Below, in pieces: positions 36,101-49,069 of a stretch of 64,000 nucleotides of DNA (the stretch's first letter is position 1; the number at the start of each line of letters is the position of its first letter). Origin of the DNA: Quillaja saponaria (taxonomy: Eukaryota > Streptophyta > Magnoliopsida > Fabales > Quillajaceae); the NCBI GenBank assembly GCA_029379385.1, contig CM055617.1:10201532-10265531 (forward strand). Direction: 5' to 3'. Made by a program: the position numbers and the translations under genes. Below the pieces are notes generated by a model. It was not told the DNA's origin and made no database searches. It saw only the letters and a list, made by a program, of their open reading frames with translations.

Positions 36101-39100
36101 CAAAAAGGGATCAGAATGATCTGGTCAAGCTTACTTTCTTGCATCATCCAATCATTCATTGCTTCTCCAACCACAGAATAGCATATCCAAACAGGATTTC
36201 AGTTTGTAAATAAAAGAAATCTATAAGAATATTACATTGTCTAGCTCAAATCTAAAGACTTGTATTAAGAAAGATAAAGACAGAAATGAATCAACAGGAA
36301 CTTTCTAAAAGTAAAATAAAAAATCATACAACATACCACCTATATATATAAAATAACTGAATCAGTTTCAGCTGGTAAAGAGTTCACCTGTATGATTTCA
36401 TCTGGCGATACATTTCAGCTGATGGCTTGCTCACCATCCTGCAAGAAAAGTAAGTCGTCGAATAGAACAAAAAAAGATGCTGCTGTCTTTTGTGCGTTTA
36501 ATACTTGTGGGGTGGTGGGGGATTCTTTGGGAACCATGATCAGAATTTATGTTAAATTGAGTGCCTTAAAATGTCTTGCCTTCTTGATGACATTAGTTTT
36601 CTCAGTAACTTTCCGTTTCGTCATCAATTGAAAACCACGTCCTTAGAATAGAACCAAAATTCACAGGTGATATCTGTTCTTCTATAGCTTTACTTACTTC
36701 GTCTTCTTTCCCTTTTGTTGTTATCTAGCTATCCATTGAGGTTAATATTTTACTTAAAACTACATATCTATTGTTGTATTTGTCTTGTACCATATTACAC
36801 TTGCTGAGTCTAGCTTAGATCATTGGCAGTTGAGACCCACATTTGTCAAGGTATTCTCCATTTATGTTTGTCACACATGACACATGCCTTGTCATGTGAG
36901 CTTTAGGTTGACAGCTTTGCTATTCTCAACATTACTCCAATTTAGAATCTCAAATGGATCGGATGATTACAGATGTCTATTTAGTTTATACGTGTGCAGG
37001 AAATCTGTAAAGCAACTAAAAGTATGTCGCAATTAGTGTTTCTCCATTTGATTTTTATGTTAATTACCGTGTTTATACTATTACATGCCAAGTTCTTACA
37101 TGATCCATAGCTCATCTGGATAAGCTTTGTTGCATCTTTCTGTTTTTTCATTTGCGTGCATAAATACCAAAACTTTTCTAGAATCCTTGACTGCCCTTGA
37201 TATATATGCAGGAATCATCCGGAAAACAAGAACAGTAATGGAATGCCTGCATCGCTTTTGCAGGGAGTGCATAGACAAATCTATGCGCCTTGGGTTGTCT
37301 TCTTAACATACCCCTTCCTCCTTTTTTTCTTTTTTCTTTTTTTCATTTAATCATTAATCATATCTCAGATGATCTAAATATGTGCACTGCCTCCTTTTTT
37401 GTTTATTCAATTTTTATTTTTTTTGGTACAAGTTTATTCAAATATTTAATCTGAATAAATGTATGAACCTTACCGCAGTAACAATGAATGCCCTGCTTGT
37501 CGTACACATTGTGCAAGTCGCCGCTCTCTGAGAGATGATCCAAACTATGATGCCTTAATTGCTGCTCTCTATCCAGATATTGACAAGTATGAGGAGGAGG
37601 TAACATGTTACTGACTTACTGCATCTTAGTTTTAATACACTTTCTTTCTTCTAAGAGCTCATTACTAGCATGTGTCTAGGAATTGGCTTTTCATGAAGAG
37701 GAGAAAGCTCGCAATAATCAGGTTGTACTCACAGACTTAATCTGTTATAGTTATAGATGTCATAGGTTTTCTAGTAAATTGTCTCTCATTTGGTCTTTGT
37801 TTTCCGTTTTCTGTCATAGAATACAAAGTAATACTGATAATTTTACACATAGGAAGCAAGCATGCCAATTTTCAAGTTGGCCTACTTCTTTGCTTTGTAT
37901 TTCCCTTTTTATGGAATCACTTTCTTAGTAAAACTTCCTATTTCTGAAGCATTCCATTCATGTAGCCTAATGTAAACCTTTGAGTATATTTATCATTCAA
38001 AATAATTAATTTGTTCATATTGTCAACATGGCTTTGATAGCTTTTTACTTTTTTTTTTATGTGTAGACAATATCTCTAGTTTCTACAACTTCAAGGTTCT
38101 AATCCTGTTATCTGGGCAGATCCAAGCTTCTATTGCTCAGACTCTCCGAAGACAAACAGAAGCACTGGGAAGGAAACGCACTGCCAAAGCCACTGCAGCT
38201 GCATTTGCAAGGAGATCACAAGGTAATTATCGAAATGCACATCTGAGGGGACGAAGAAACTCTCGAAATGCACTCGAATTTCAAGAATCCGATGACAATG
38301 AAGATGCAAATGGAAATGATGGGGGAAAGGATTCTTCTTCTGCTGATGAGCTGACAGAAACCAAGCCAAAAAGAAGCAAGAGGTGGGGAGGAGCACGGTT
38401 TTCTCAGCCTGCTGCACCTTCTGGTGCAGATGGAGGTGGCAATGAAAATGATCCAGAAGTGAGTAGAGATATCATGGGTGCATCTGCTGGGCTTGTTGGC
38501 AGTTCTGAAAGGCTTGCCTGGGGAAAGGGTGGCATGCGTAGTCACACCCGGTATGGTAGTATGAATGGCGGCAATGGAAAGATTGCCAGGAACAGCCGCC
38601 TCTCAAAATTGATTGATCATCTTCGGAACTCGGAGCAAAAGGATGATGAGGTAAGCAAAATTTCTAGTAGTTAACTTGTGAACTCTCATGGAATAGAAAC
38701 TTTCTAGTTGTTTAAGTCTTGAGTTGTCAAAGCCTGTTTATCTGAAAACGTCCTTATATTTAAACTAATGCAGTAGTTCTCATTTTAGGAAGCTACTATT
38801 ACTGTGAGGTTCATGTTTGCATCTCTTACCATCTTTGTAATATCATTTGCTAATTGTTGACATTCAATGCTACAATGTTTGTGTCAATGATTTGCTCCTT
38901 GTTATTTCAGTTGGATATTCACCTCATGCTTCTCTCTTTGGATGAGCAAACAATGCCCAGTTTGCAGCGGATGTACCTCATGTGTAAGCCCACATTGGCA
39001 GTCAGACATTTATGCCAGGTTGGTTGTCCTCCACACTAAATCTTTTTTTCTGTTTGATAGAATGTTCTATTGGGTCTTATGAATTTGGTTCCGTGCAGTA

Positions 39101-39470
39101 CATTGCTCACCAAACTGCATGTTTTCCCGATGAAGTTGAACTATGCTTGGTAAAAGATCTACATATTACCTTCCCAATATCTGCAGCAGACCTGGCAGAC
39201 GGGCCCAGAAAGATAGATCCTTGCAGTGATAAGTTGCTTGTTCTGGGAGAGCAAGAAACTCTGGCTGACCTGAAGACCCATACCATAAATCGTGGCTATC
39301 TGGTAAACTCTTAAAAACAGTTGATTTTGTATGATCCTTAATATATTAGACATTATTTACAATACTATGTATGTCCATACTGGAATTTCAGTACTTATCA
39401 TTTTCTTCTTTCCATGTTTCAGCTTCTGGTATATAAGAGGAAATTCTCAATCCCAAAATGCTTTGAATGA
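33104..39470 (+). CDS. RING1: Polycomb RING1-type E3 ubiquitin ligase
   Basis: Core PRC1 RING protein, expected to ubiquitinate histone H2A in the nucleus and help silence developmental genes. Ten exons: 33104-33197, 33336-33378, 34722-34780, 37212-37293, 37479-37599, 37680-37721, 38120-38650, 38911-39018, 39099-39302, 39423-39470. The frame closes at 443 residues. The N-terminus is acidic. The C3HC4 RING finger is complete: C61, C64, C77, H79, C82, C85, C97, C100 (CPIC, CLH, CREC, CPAC). The plant RING1 block [20 protein letters not shown] follows. Residues 148-324 are Arg/Ser-rich linker in a single 531-nt exon. The last three exons form the C-terminal ubiquitin-like RAWUL region ([13 protein letters not shown] to [15 protein letters not shown]). 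Donors follow GT; that of exon 4 (GTTGTC) is weak. Whether it is the RING1A or RING1B orthologue cannot be told here. Confidence 0.94.
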
Positions 39471-42400
39471 CTAATCCACCATCAGGTTCGAGGTTAATAC
39501 ATAATAGCATTCAGTCAGGGGAGTTGCTTGGTTACTGGCTTGTTCATTCTCTTTAAGAGTACATTTATACTAAGTGAAGTATACATATAGTCTTTTGCTT
39601 TCTTCCTCTTTCTTCCTCTTTCTTTTTCTTTCTTTTTTAGTTTCCCCTCCCTGGTTTATGTATGACAGAAACAGTTGAAGGTACATTGTGAATGTACAGA
39701 AAATGATAACCTAGTAGGGAATTCCCAAGTCTCATGGCTTAATTTACTCACACTTGTTGATTTATGTAGAAGATTGATTTGCTGTGGATTCAAGTTGTAG
39801 TCATCATTCAATATTGGACTGGAAAACCATGCATTTTTGTTTATTAATTAGTTGATTTGGGTTCTCTCTCGTTCTCTCCATCTCCTTCCTGTAGAATTCC
39901 TCATGTTGCATGGGTTGGCTGCTGATGGGTTGTCCAGTAACCAGAATTGCAGGAAAGAACCACTTTCCTCCTCCTCTTTTTTGTCCTTTCCCTCCCCAGT
40001 AGTGTAGTAATGTAACCCAATTGATTTTACTAAATAAACAACTTCCAACTTGCTGGAAAAATGTTATACTAAATCTAATCAAGAATGGGAGTTTAGCGCG
40101 AATAATAAATAAGAGTAAATTACACTTCCTCCCATGAAACTTACTAAAACATTCCAAAATTTAGACAATTCGGCACTCCTCTTTTAGATGAATGGCAAAC
40201 TAATTGTGTTATAAAAATAATTTTGGGAAAAAAATTTAAAAATAGTGCTTTTTATCTTCAAAGTACCCAAAAAAATGTAATTTTAATTAATAAAAAAGAA
40301 AGACAGAAAGGATAAGTAATATTTTACATTTTAGATTAAGTTTACATAATGTGATGGTTAGAGGATCAAGTTTCATATCAGTTGTGTATTAAAGTGATCT
40401 TGGGTTTATAATGGATCACCTTCTTTTATTATCATATGGATTTTGGGCGAACATGTGGGCAGGCTTTGAAGGTCAAGCCCTTTTTTAAGGGGTGACCTGG
40501 GAGGCCATGTGGTCCTTTCCTTCCAGAGGCCATGGTGACAAAGTCCTTTTTACTCGTAATAATAAAGTTAATACCAATTTTATTATTTAGTTGATGAACC
40601 AATATCTTATCAAATTTGAATTTTTTTTTAAATCTTTTATAAAAATATGATATTTTAGAATGAAATTGAATTTTACAAATCGTGAATGGAAAAAATAAAT
40701 AAATCATGTTCAAAAAGCCTATAAAAACCCACACTTTAAAATTACTAAGTAATTGTAACTGTCATATTAATTTATTATATATATATATATATATTTGTAT
40801 CTTGAACCATTTGAAATTAATGTGAATAGGTTAAATTTTATTTTTTTATTTAGAAAAATTAATATTTTTATTCAATTAAATTTAAGAAAAAAATAATTTC
40901 TCACTTTACAAAAGTGAGTTAGAATTTTGGAATTATAGTTTACATAAATTGTTTTTTATTAGGGTTGTACTCCAATCAAATTTAAATAAATGACATTCTT
41001 ATAAAAAAAAAAGTTCCTTTTCAAAAAATGAGTTGAACTATTAATATTTTAAAACAACTATACAATTCTAAACTAAATTTAATGATTGATGGCATTTTCA
41101 TGAGTTAACACAAGTAAAAAATATTTTTCAAATATAACTATTCAAAATAGTATTGTATAAAAAGTTTTTAAAAATTTTAGATGAATTAATATAAAATAAC
41201 TGTGAGATATAAAAAAGTGTTTTATTGTGTTTTTTCTAAAAGAGATCTTGAGTATTTAAATTATTAAAAAAAAAAAAAAAGAGTATATGTTTTGAATTTT
41301 TTTTGAAACAAGTGTTTTGAAAATATTTTTATATAACTACTGTTGATATCTAAATAATAATGAATTTTTTTTTTAGTTTTAAATAATGATAACATATATT
41401 TCTTTTTATTGATTTGAGAGGTTTTGAATCTATATTTAAATCAGAATAATGGTACATATTATAATATGACAAATATTATGGATATATTTGTCGAAATCAA
41501 AAATATCTTCATTTAATTTTTTCTTATTTTCTATTTGAAAAAACTTTTATTTCCATTTTCAACTTTTATAGCTCTAAAAGTTTGAAAATAATTTTCGTTA
41601 AAACTTAAAATTTAAAAATTTACCCAAGAGTTTTGGGTAAAAGTTTAAGCCCACAAACTAAACCATGGGCATTATATATATAAAATACGTAAAAATAATT
41701 ATTTTCAATAAATAATTAAAATTAAACCTTATTGATCATTCACACTGATTATAAAAAAATTTCAGACTGAAATGAAAATTCTTTAATTTCTCTTTATAAT
41801 ATTATCTTTAATTAGTCATAAGTACTTAATGTTTCTATATTAACCTCTACATTTAGTTTTGATTTTAATACAATATGTTAACTTAACTTTTTAATTTTAA
41901 TACATTCTTTCTTAATAAAATAGAAAAGAAAATATTCTATACATTTATAAATTAAATAAATTTGAGTATGATACTTCAAAGAGAAAAATAGAATTTATAA
42001 ATATCACTAACCTATAATTCATCTTAAAATTGTACAAAAACACATTATTCATACTTTTAATATTTTACTTTCAAATATGTCTAAAACATAAAATTGAAAC
42101 ATCACTTTACCTCTTGCACCTTTGTATCTGTTTTCTGAAATAATTAGGTTTCAAATATTACGAAAGTAGAAAAAATTTAACCAAAAATAAAATAAAATTA
42201 TGATAACAAATTTTTTTTTTTAAATTTAATAATCATTAATAAAAGATAAAAACTTCTAAAACTAATAAGATGTTCTCATCATCCATTATATTTTTTTTTT
42301 CTCAAAAAGTTAAAGCAATATTATTTTATGTGCGGAAATGTATATAATCCTAACATACTTTACAATGTGTGGATATTATCAATGTTCAATTTTTAAAATG

Positions 42401-42812
42401 AAAAAAAAAAAATCAATTTTCTCTTTTTATTAAAGCTAAGGATATTTGTAATCTTACTTAAAAATTAATATATCAATTTTATTTTTCAATAAAACTCTCA
42501 TAATTCTCATTTCACTTACACGTGCCCATCTTTTTTACTTTTTTTTTTTTTTTTTTGCTTTCTCATGGTCCTTTTTTTTTGAACCTCTCTTTTTCTCTCT
42601 CCTTGTAAACTAGCAGCCAAGGTGTGTCTCCATTTAATATCTCTTGAATTTTTTATATTTTTTTTAAATATTGGTTGAAATAAATTTTGAGATATCATCA
42701 TATCCAACAAAAAAATTTGTAACAGTGAAGTTTGCTTTTGTTACAGTATTTTTACTTTGGAGCAAAAGAACATCATGCACAGTGGGCATGTGTAAATAAA
42801 CAACGTTCGAGA

Positions 42813-42917
42813 AATAATTCATCTTAAAACTAATATATTAATAATGACATGATGGCCAATTATCAATAATTCATCTTAAAACTAACATATTAATAATGAC
42901 ATGATGGCCAATTATGA
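42813..42917. repeat. 52-bp tandem duplication
   Basis: The unit begins AATAATTCATCTTAAAACTA and ends ATGATGGCCAATTAT. It occurs twice head to tail with one clear substitution (TAATATATT versus TAACATATT). Confidence 0.92.
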
Positions 42918-44665
42918 CAAAAGATCAATTAACACGAATTCTAAACTAATAAATCCATGATTAATCATTAATGAGATACTAAGACCCTATAAATTTCAGA
43001 AAATATTCTCATTCTCTTCTTTCATATTTCTTTTATAAACACTATCACAACCACCATCAAAATCCACTTAATACTACATCTGGACGCACAACAGACGATA
43101 ACAACCACCACTAACACCCTTCAGAGCCGACAACAATTATTATTAAAATTGGTCGAAAACGAAAAAAATCGTTAGAACCCGTAGAAAATAAAACCAAATT
43201 ACTTAAAACATAATTTTTATTATAATTTTTTATGTGTTCTTAATTTATAAATTATAATTCCAAAGAATTGAAATTTATTTTAGATACTCAGATTCAATTC
43301 TCAGCTCACACATCCAAACCCAGAACTTGTAAACTCAGTTCGGTACGTTAATGTAATGAATTGAAATTGAAATTAAGAATTAAACTGTCTAATTTCAATT
43401 TTCTTATTTGGAACACATTTTAGAATTAGAATTAAAATTTTAATTCAACTTTTAAGAATTGAGAAAACAATTACAAAACATTATTTTCAATAGGTCTTAA
43501 AATTTACAAATAGTATTTGTGATATTCTTAATAATTATTTATTTATGACTGCAATCATGCTATAACATCAGTCACCATCACTAGCCCTTACAAATCAAAA
43601 ACTTCATCAACTCTATCAACCGTCACCATTGACTATCATCATCGTTTACCAATAGAATACAACCTCGACCACTAGAATTCACATAAAATGATGATAACTA
43701 TCATTAAGACAGTCAAATACGATATCAATCATTATGAAGACCTTTCAGAAATGACAATAATCACCGTTGAAATTTACTGAAATGATGACAATCACTCTCA
43801 TAATCAACAACTAGAGCTAAAACCCTTGAAGACAATGATAACCAACGCCATACAGGAGCAAATGCAATAAGTGCTGAGTAGGATAAAACCTCAATCTTTT
43901 AAAATTCTAAGTAGCGGTAAAAATTAATTTGACCTCACTAAGTTTGTCGAAAATATTATTATGCCCCTATAAATTTCAATATTTTCACGACAGTCCACCA
44001 CTAAAATAAGGTATATACTGTCTAAGAATTATTTTATTACAATTTAGCCATCCGTCCACTAAAAACGCTAATAAAGTAAATGAGATTATTTAGATTTTCT
44101 TGCTTAAAACCTAAAATTTTGTTCAATATAGATATTTGTTATATATATATATATATATATATGAAATCTACCATTCTTTTCAAAAATAAATAAATTGTTC
44201 TTATATTTTTTCTAATCTACAAAACTTATTTAATTTACCTTTTTTTTTTTTAACTTTTTGGTTTAAATATGGTTTTTTTTTTTTTTTTTTCATGATCCGT
44301 TTTATTTAAAAATATATTATATTAAACATATCAATTCATATAACATATTCAATTTAATAATTTTAAAAATAAAGTACTTATACCACACCCAAAACAACTC
44401 ATAAAAAAGTTAATTAAAAAATAAAATAAATAATATTTTTGAATTAACATAATATCATTATCAATAGTTTTAATTATAATATATCAAATTAACTATAATT
44501 ATATTTATTTAATTTATAATTTATATTAGAGAAGCATAAATTTTTTAAAATAACTTTACATATATAATAAAAAGAATTTTCAAATGCTTATAAAAGAATA
44601 ATTCAACATAATATTTTGTCGTCACTTACTAATATTCTTAATCTGTTAAAAGACCACAATAATCA

Positions 44666-44739
44666 CCATAAAAAAATTACTAAAGACTATAGCAACAAAT
44701 CGCCATAAAAAAATTACTAAAGACTATAACAACAAATTA
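44666..44739. repeat. 37-bp tandem duplication
   Basis: CCATAAAAAAATTACTAAAG plus the following 17 bases occurs twice in a row, at 44666 and 44703. Confidence 0.85.
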
Positions 44740-45473
44740 CCCAAAATTATAATAACTATAGTGAAAGACGATGATAACTGATAAAAAGTCTTCAAAAATA
44801 ACGAAACTATCACTAAATATTTAAAACATAATTCTAAAAATTTTCATTTTATTAAAATAAAATTAATTTGACAATTTAGATTCAATTCAAGAATCCAAAC
44901 ACAACCTCACTACCACATTATCGTAATTAATTAAGATTGTGAACTTCGTTTTTAATCTAAATTAATCAAAGTGTGATGATTGAGGCAAAGTAATAAAGTA
45001 TTAAGATTTCTCCAGAATCGTCCAAAAAATGAAAATCTTATCTCGTACGCGAGTGATGTGATATGTCCAAAGTTTTATCATATTATAATACCACCTCTTA
45101 TCCTTCACCAATACTATTTAATATGAACTTAACTTTTGCACTCTTACTTTGTCAATGGATAGATACTCATTATTCTTTTCCATCACAACAATTTTGTTGT
45201 AATATTAATTATATTCCTAACAATTATCTATACATATTCAGTTTTTATTTTTGATAATATATTCAACTTTTATATGTTACTTTAACAAATATTTGAATTT
45301 TGCATATAATCTACCTTTTTTTTTTGTTACTTAGCAAATACAAATTTTTCATGCGTGTAGTATTAATTTCCCTTGGTTTGAGAAAGTATAAATATAATAT
45401 AGATTTGTTCTTAACGTGATACAAGGTTAAAACTAAGAAGAGAGGCCATAAAGTTTACAAAACCAAATATATA

Positions 45474-45610
45474 AAACAACCATTGTTGAGCTCAACTAAT
45501 ACAAACATAGAATAAAACAACCATTGTTGAGCTCAAACTAATACATAGAATTTAATTTAATTACAAAAAGGAAAACCATTGTTGAACTCAACAAATACAA
45601 ACATAGAACT
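45474..45610. repeat. Three-copy repeat, ~41-55 bp spacing
   Basis: AACCATTGTTGAGCTCAA appears at about 45478 and 45519, and as AACCATTGTTGAACTCAA at about 45574, each followed by a CTAATACA/CAAATACA-AACATAGAA-like string. It lies just downstream of the DRM1-type gene. Confidence 0.85.
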
Positions 45611-45832
45611 TACAAAAAGTAAGACTTACAAAAATAACCATTTATTTATCTTATATAGAAGAACATAACTCTTACTTCAAAGACACAAATTAAATCATAC
45701 CACCCTTCTTCTACAAAGCTCACTTAATAGTAATAGCAGGCAATCCTCAAAGCATTGAGAATATATAGTGGCAGTGGTAGAAAAAGCCAAAAAGGACACT
45801 ATTTACATTCCAAATTCATCCCCTCTAAAATT

Positions 45833-46750
45833 TCAGCGATGATTGCTCTTCGTCTCACCACTGTAGAGCCTGTAATGATGATCAACCAAAATTAACTTTA
45901 TTTTTTGTGTACAACAATAAATTAAAATCAGATCTAGTTTATCAAACATTAAAATAAAATCAACCTTTATTGGATCCAAAACATCCTTCTACTTTTTTCT
46001 CAAAAAAATATATTGGAATAATAAATGATATATTTTTAAATTTTAATTATGAATTAACACGATATTGTATTGTTCTGATTTTTACCAGTATCCCACCCCT
46101 TCAAAATCATTCTCTTATCACTTGAATCACAATTACAAAAGCTTGGACAACTCCGAACTCATCCTCAACTCATTCAAAGTTCGTGTCTTACACTTACAAT
46201 TTAGTAACACGTCTTTATGAAACCCAACTATATTTGCAGCGCGTAGCAGTACGCGCTGTGAACTAAACATGCATGCAAGTGGTTGATCATGGATCAGCTT
46301 GAATCCATAAACATCCTTAGCACTTACCAGTCATATACAGTGGGTGAGTTAGGTTGTGGCTTGTCAAACATCTGAGCACCAATTGTCTTTGTAGCCAAGT
46401 TACTTCCAGGGTGGAACACACTCCTCCACACGTTATCAGGCTTACGCGCCGATGATGTCCCTGGAGTTGTAGGTGTTACCGGTGTCGTTGGACTAGCCGG
46501 CATCGACATCGACCTCTGGTACTTGCTTCCTTCTCCTTCATCTAATAATTAAATTATGTATGAATTATGATCACAAAAATCAAATCTTAATTTAATCATA
46601 TATCATCATACACATAATAATAAAGTCATAGTAAATTTTAGTACCTTTGATCTTCAAGGGCTTGGGGGTGACCTTCCTAAGCCGGCCAAGTCCACGTTCA
46701 GGGTGAGGGCCAGCCAACACATCATCCCAAATCCTCTCTAGCAGAACCAT
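45833..46750 (-). CDS. DRM1: Dormancy-associated / auxin-repressed protein (DRM1/ARP)
   Basis: Small plant protein of the dormancy/auxin-repressed family. It is highly expressed in dormant buds and non-growing tissue; its molecular function is unclear. Three exons: 46645-46750, 46328-46541 and 45833-45869, with introns of 103 and 458 bp, giving 118 residues. The N-terminal block [25 protein letters not shown], the Pro/Thr-rich middle ([17 protein letters not shown]), the conserved core [17 protein letters not shown] and the end [20 protein letters not shown] are all as expected. The W codon is split by the second intron, so an unspliced reading would stop early. The last exon is only 37 nt. 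Confidence 0.95.
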
Positions 46751-46796
46751 CTTTAATTCTTGTTTGGATGAATAAATTCTTATGTGAGTATCTTTG

Positions 46797-46804
46797 TATA
46801 TATA
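46797..46804 (-). promoter_or_regulatory. Probable TATA box of the DRM1-type gene
   Basis: TATATATA lies 47 bp upstream of the start codon on the minus strand, in CCTATATATACAAAG. The position implies a very short 5' UTR. Confidence 0.45.
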
Positions 46805-46819
46805 GGAGGAGGTTTGTGC

Positions 46820-48334
46820 TTAAAAATATCTCACTTTTGCTACTTCCAAGTATAATATATTTTTACTGATCACTAAGAATTAAACTGGTAATAGGGAAAC
46901 GGTGGGTGGGTGAATAGAAGAAAACAGGGAAATGGATAAGGATGAAGACTGACTGAATGAGTCACTGTGTATATGTGGGGCCCGCATAATAATATCTACT
47001 AGAGATACAGAGGAGGTAGGTCGGGGGTTACTTAACAAGTGTACAAATTCACTAATTTGTCCTATTCCTACGTTGATGATGGCGGACATGGGCTAATTGG
47101 TATGTGGGCCCTACCTTGATAGCTGGTGCTTTATTACTAATAAATTGTGAGGCCTGTATCTTTAATATCTTTTTTCAGAAATTCTGCTTATTTAACAAAT
47201 TTTTGTAATCATATTAGACTCTTTACCAACTTATATTAGGTTTTAATTAAGACTAAGTTGGATAATATTATAATTTAAAAATGAATGTGGTAATACTATA
47301 ATTTTAGAAGTTAACGTGCCTTTTAACTGTAGAAAAATTACAGATAATTTTAAAAACATCTTCTATGACATCTACTCATTAAAATCAATGATTTTTTTAA
47401 AACAGTAAGGCACACTCCTCTAAATGATTAACCAAATAAATTTTACACATAATGACATTTCAAAAATCACATAACCCTTAAAAAACTTTACCAAACACAT
47501 TATACCACAAGCAATTCATGAAATTTCTATTATCTATAGTAATAAAAGAATTGAAAAATAAGATATTTAAATAGAAAACCTCTCTTTAATACTTTTGTTT
47601 TTGCTACTTCGAAAAAGACTTGGTTTGACTCTCTGAACAAGTATTAGATTTATTCATTTGGAAAACATAAAATTAGATAGATCCAACGAATCCCTATATT
47701 TGAATAATCAACGACGTGGACACGTATCTTGAGAGAGAAATGACCAGAAAAGAAACTTTGAATAACATTTTGCATTGAACTATGTGGGATTCGTATATAA
47801 TTTCTGCCTCTCTGAACCAGTCTTAGGTATAATGAAGTAACTGGACTTGAGTATCAACCCAAAACAAACATTGGTATTATTCTGTAATGTTGGGCCGGCC
47901 TACAACCGCAAATTCTGAAGCATTGTGTTGACCAGAAAAAAATGCAAGAACAACGTAAGTAAAATCATTAGACATCATAGTATTCAGGAAAACACAAAAA
48001 ACTAGTCTTTGGAATATTCACCTATAAAAAATAAATTAGACATTCTTCTATTTGTCCTTCTAATAACTTACCTATCACCCCTCGAATGGATCATCCACTT
48101 GAGCAGCAGTTTCATGCGAAAGCATTTAAAGAACACACTTAACATCAAAGGCACAGGTCAAAAGGTCTGCAGATTTCAGAATAATTTAACTATATTATAA
48201 AATTACAACCTATTGGTAATAACCACAAATACCAGAAAACCACAGGAAAAACCATGGGGAATCTATCGGCTATAAGATGCCCAAGACTTGAGGATAATCT
48301 TACTTTCAGCAACAAAAGGAGTTAAATAAACTAC
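46820..48334. other. DRM1 upstream region and spacer
   Basis: Promoter side of the minus-strand DRM1-type gene followed by AT-rich spacer. No other gene or repeat was recognised. Confidence 0.5.
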
Positions 48335-48520
48335 CTACTTGTGCAGTACCCGAAAGTTTGTCCTGCAAAGCTTGAACATATCGCCATGAATTTTAGGATT
48401 TACAACTCTGAATACATCCTAAAAACAAAGTAATAAAACAGAGAGATGCATCCAAAGTTTAGACCAAATTGCAGCATATATAAACTTTAGAGCCTCAAAC
48501 AATATTTCCTAACAAAATCA

Positions 48521-49069
48521 ATGGCAAACCGTTCAGGAAATAAGATTTGCATTGATGTTGCAGCTGATAGCAGTTCACTTGGCTCTCTCTCTTTTACAGG
48601 CCTGTTATCTATACAAGATCAGCAACTAAAGCCTCCTTCTAACAACCAGGCTAGCCAACTAAACAAACAAGATTCAGAATTTGAGTTTTCTGTTACTAGA
48701 TGTAGACCAAACTCTATAGCCAATGATCCAATCAAGAGCGTACCTGCTGATCTGTTAATCTCCAGTCACCAATTCCAACCACAAGCATGTCTACATCAAT
48801 CAGAACAGTCTCCTTTGAAAAATCATTCAACTTCAACAGACACATTACCAGCAACTTATAGCAGCAGGAGATCAAGTTACGACAAAGATGGCAGAAAAGA
48901 TTTTGATAAACCACCTCACATAATTAGCAAACAATTTAATAAGGAGCACACTGCTCCAAGGCCATGGTTTGGCCAGAAGGTGTTCCAGTCAATCGTATCT
49001 CCATGTAGGGAATGCCATGCTGTTAAGCCCACCACTAAAGGACAAGGCATTGCAAGAGAAAATGTCTAA
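48521..49069 (+). CDS. Intronless gene, unknown function (PADLLIS-motif protein)
   Basis: A 182-codon uninterrupted frame with normal plant coding character: MANRSGNKICIDV at the start, Ser-rich throughout, DSEFEFSVTR around residues 50-60, then KSVPADLLISSHQ (about 73-85). Near the end it has PWFGQKVFQSIVSPCRECHAVKP (split here by its two halves, PWFGQKVF and SPCRECHAVKP). The FEF...PADLLIS arrangement recalls a family of small uncharacterised plant proteins, distantly like membrane-associated kinase regulators. No transmembrane segment or signal peptide is evident. It lies alone on the plus strand about 2.9 kb beyond the 3' end of the FES1 relic. I am fairly sure it is a real gene and not sure what it does. 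Confidence 0.75.
   Translation: MANRSGNKICIDVAADSSSLGSLSFTGLLSIQDQQLKPPSNNQASQLNKQDSEFEFSVTRCRPNSIANDPIKSVPADLLISSHQFQPQACLHQSEQSPLKNHSTSTDTLPATYSSRRSSYDKDGRKDFDKPPHIISKQFNKEHTAPRPWFGQKVFQSIVSPCRECHAVKPTTKGQGIARENV

Larger units (their letters stand above)
39471..45832. other. AT-rich spacer with tandem repeats
   Basis: The first few hundred bases are the 3' UTR of RING1. Beyond 40.1 kb the sequence is very AT-rich and holds three tandem-repeat patches (annotated separately), (AT)n tracts at 40770-40792 and 44140-44161, and T-runs near 42538 and 44272. No gene is supported. Confidence 0.7.

Noticed and set aside
38130..38545. Minus-strand frames of 95 and 109 codons
   Set aside because: They are antisense to the 531-nt coding exon of RING1 and have no family match.
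42516..42710. Lys-rich minus-strand frame
   Set aside because: Produced by T-runs on the plus strand; low complexity.
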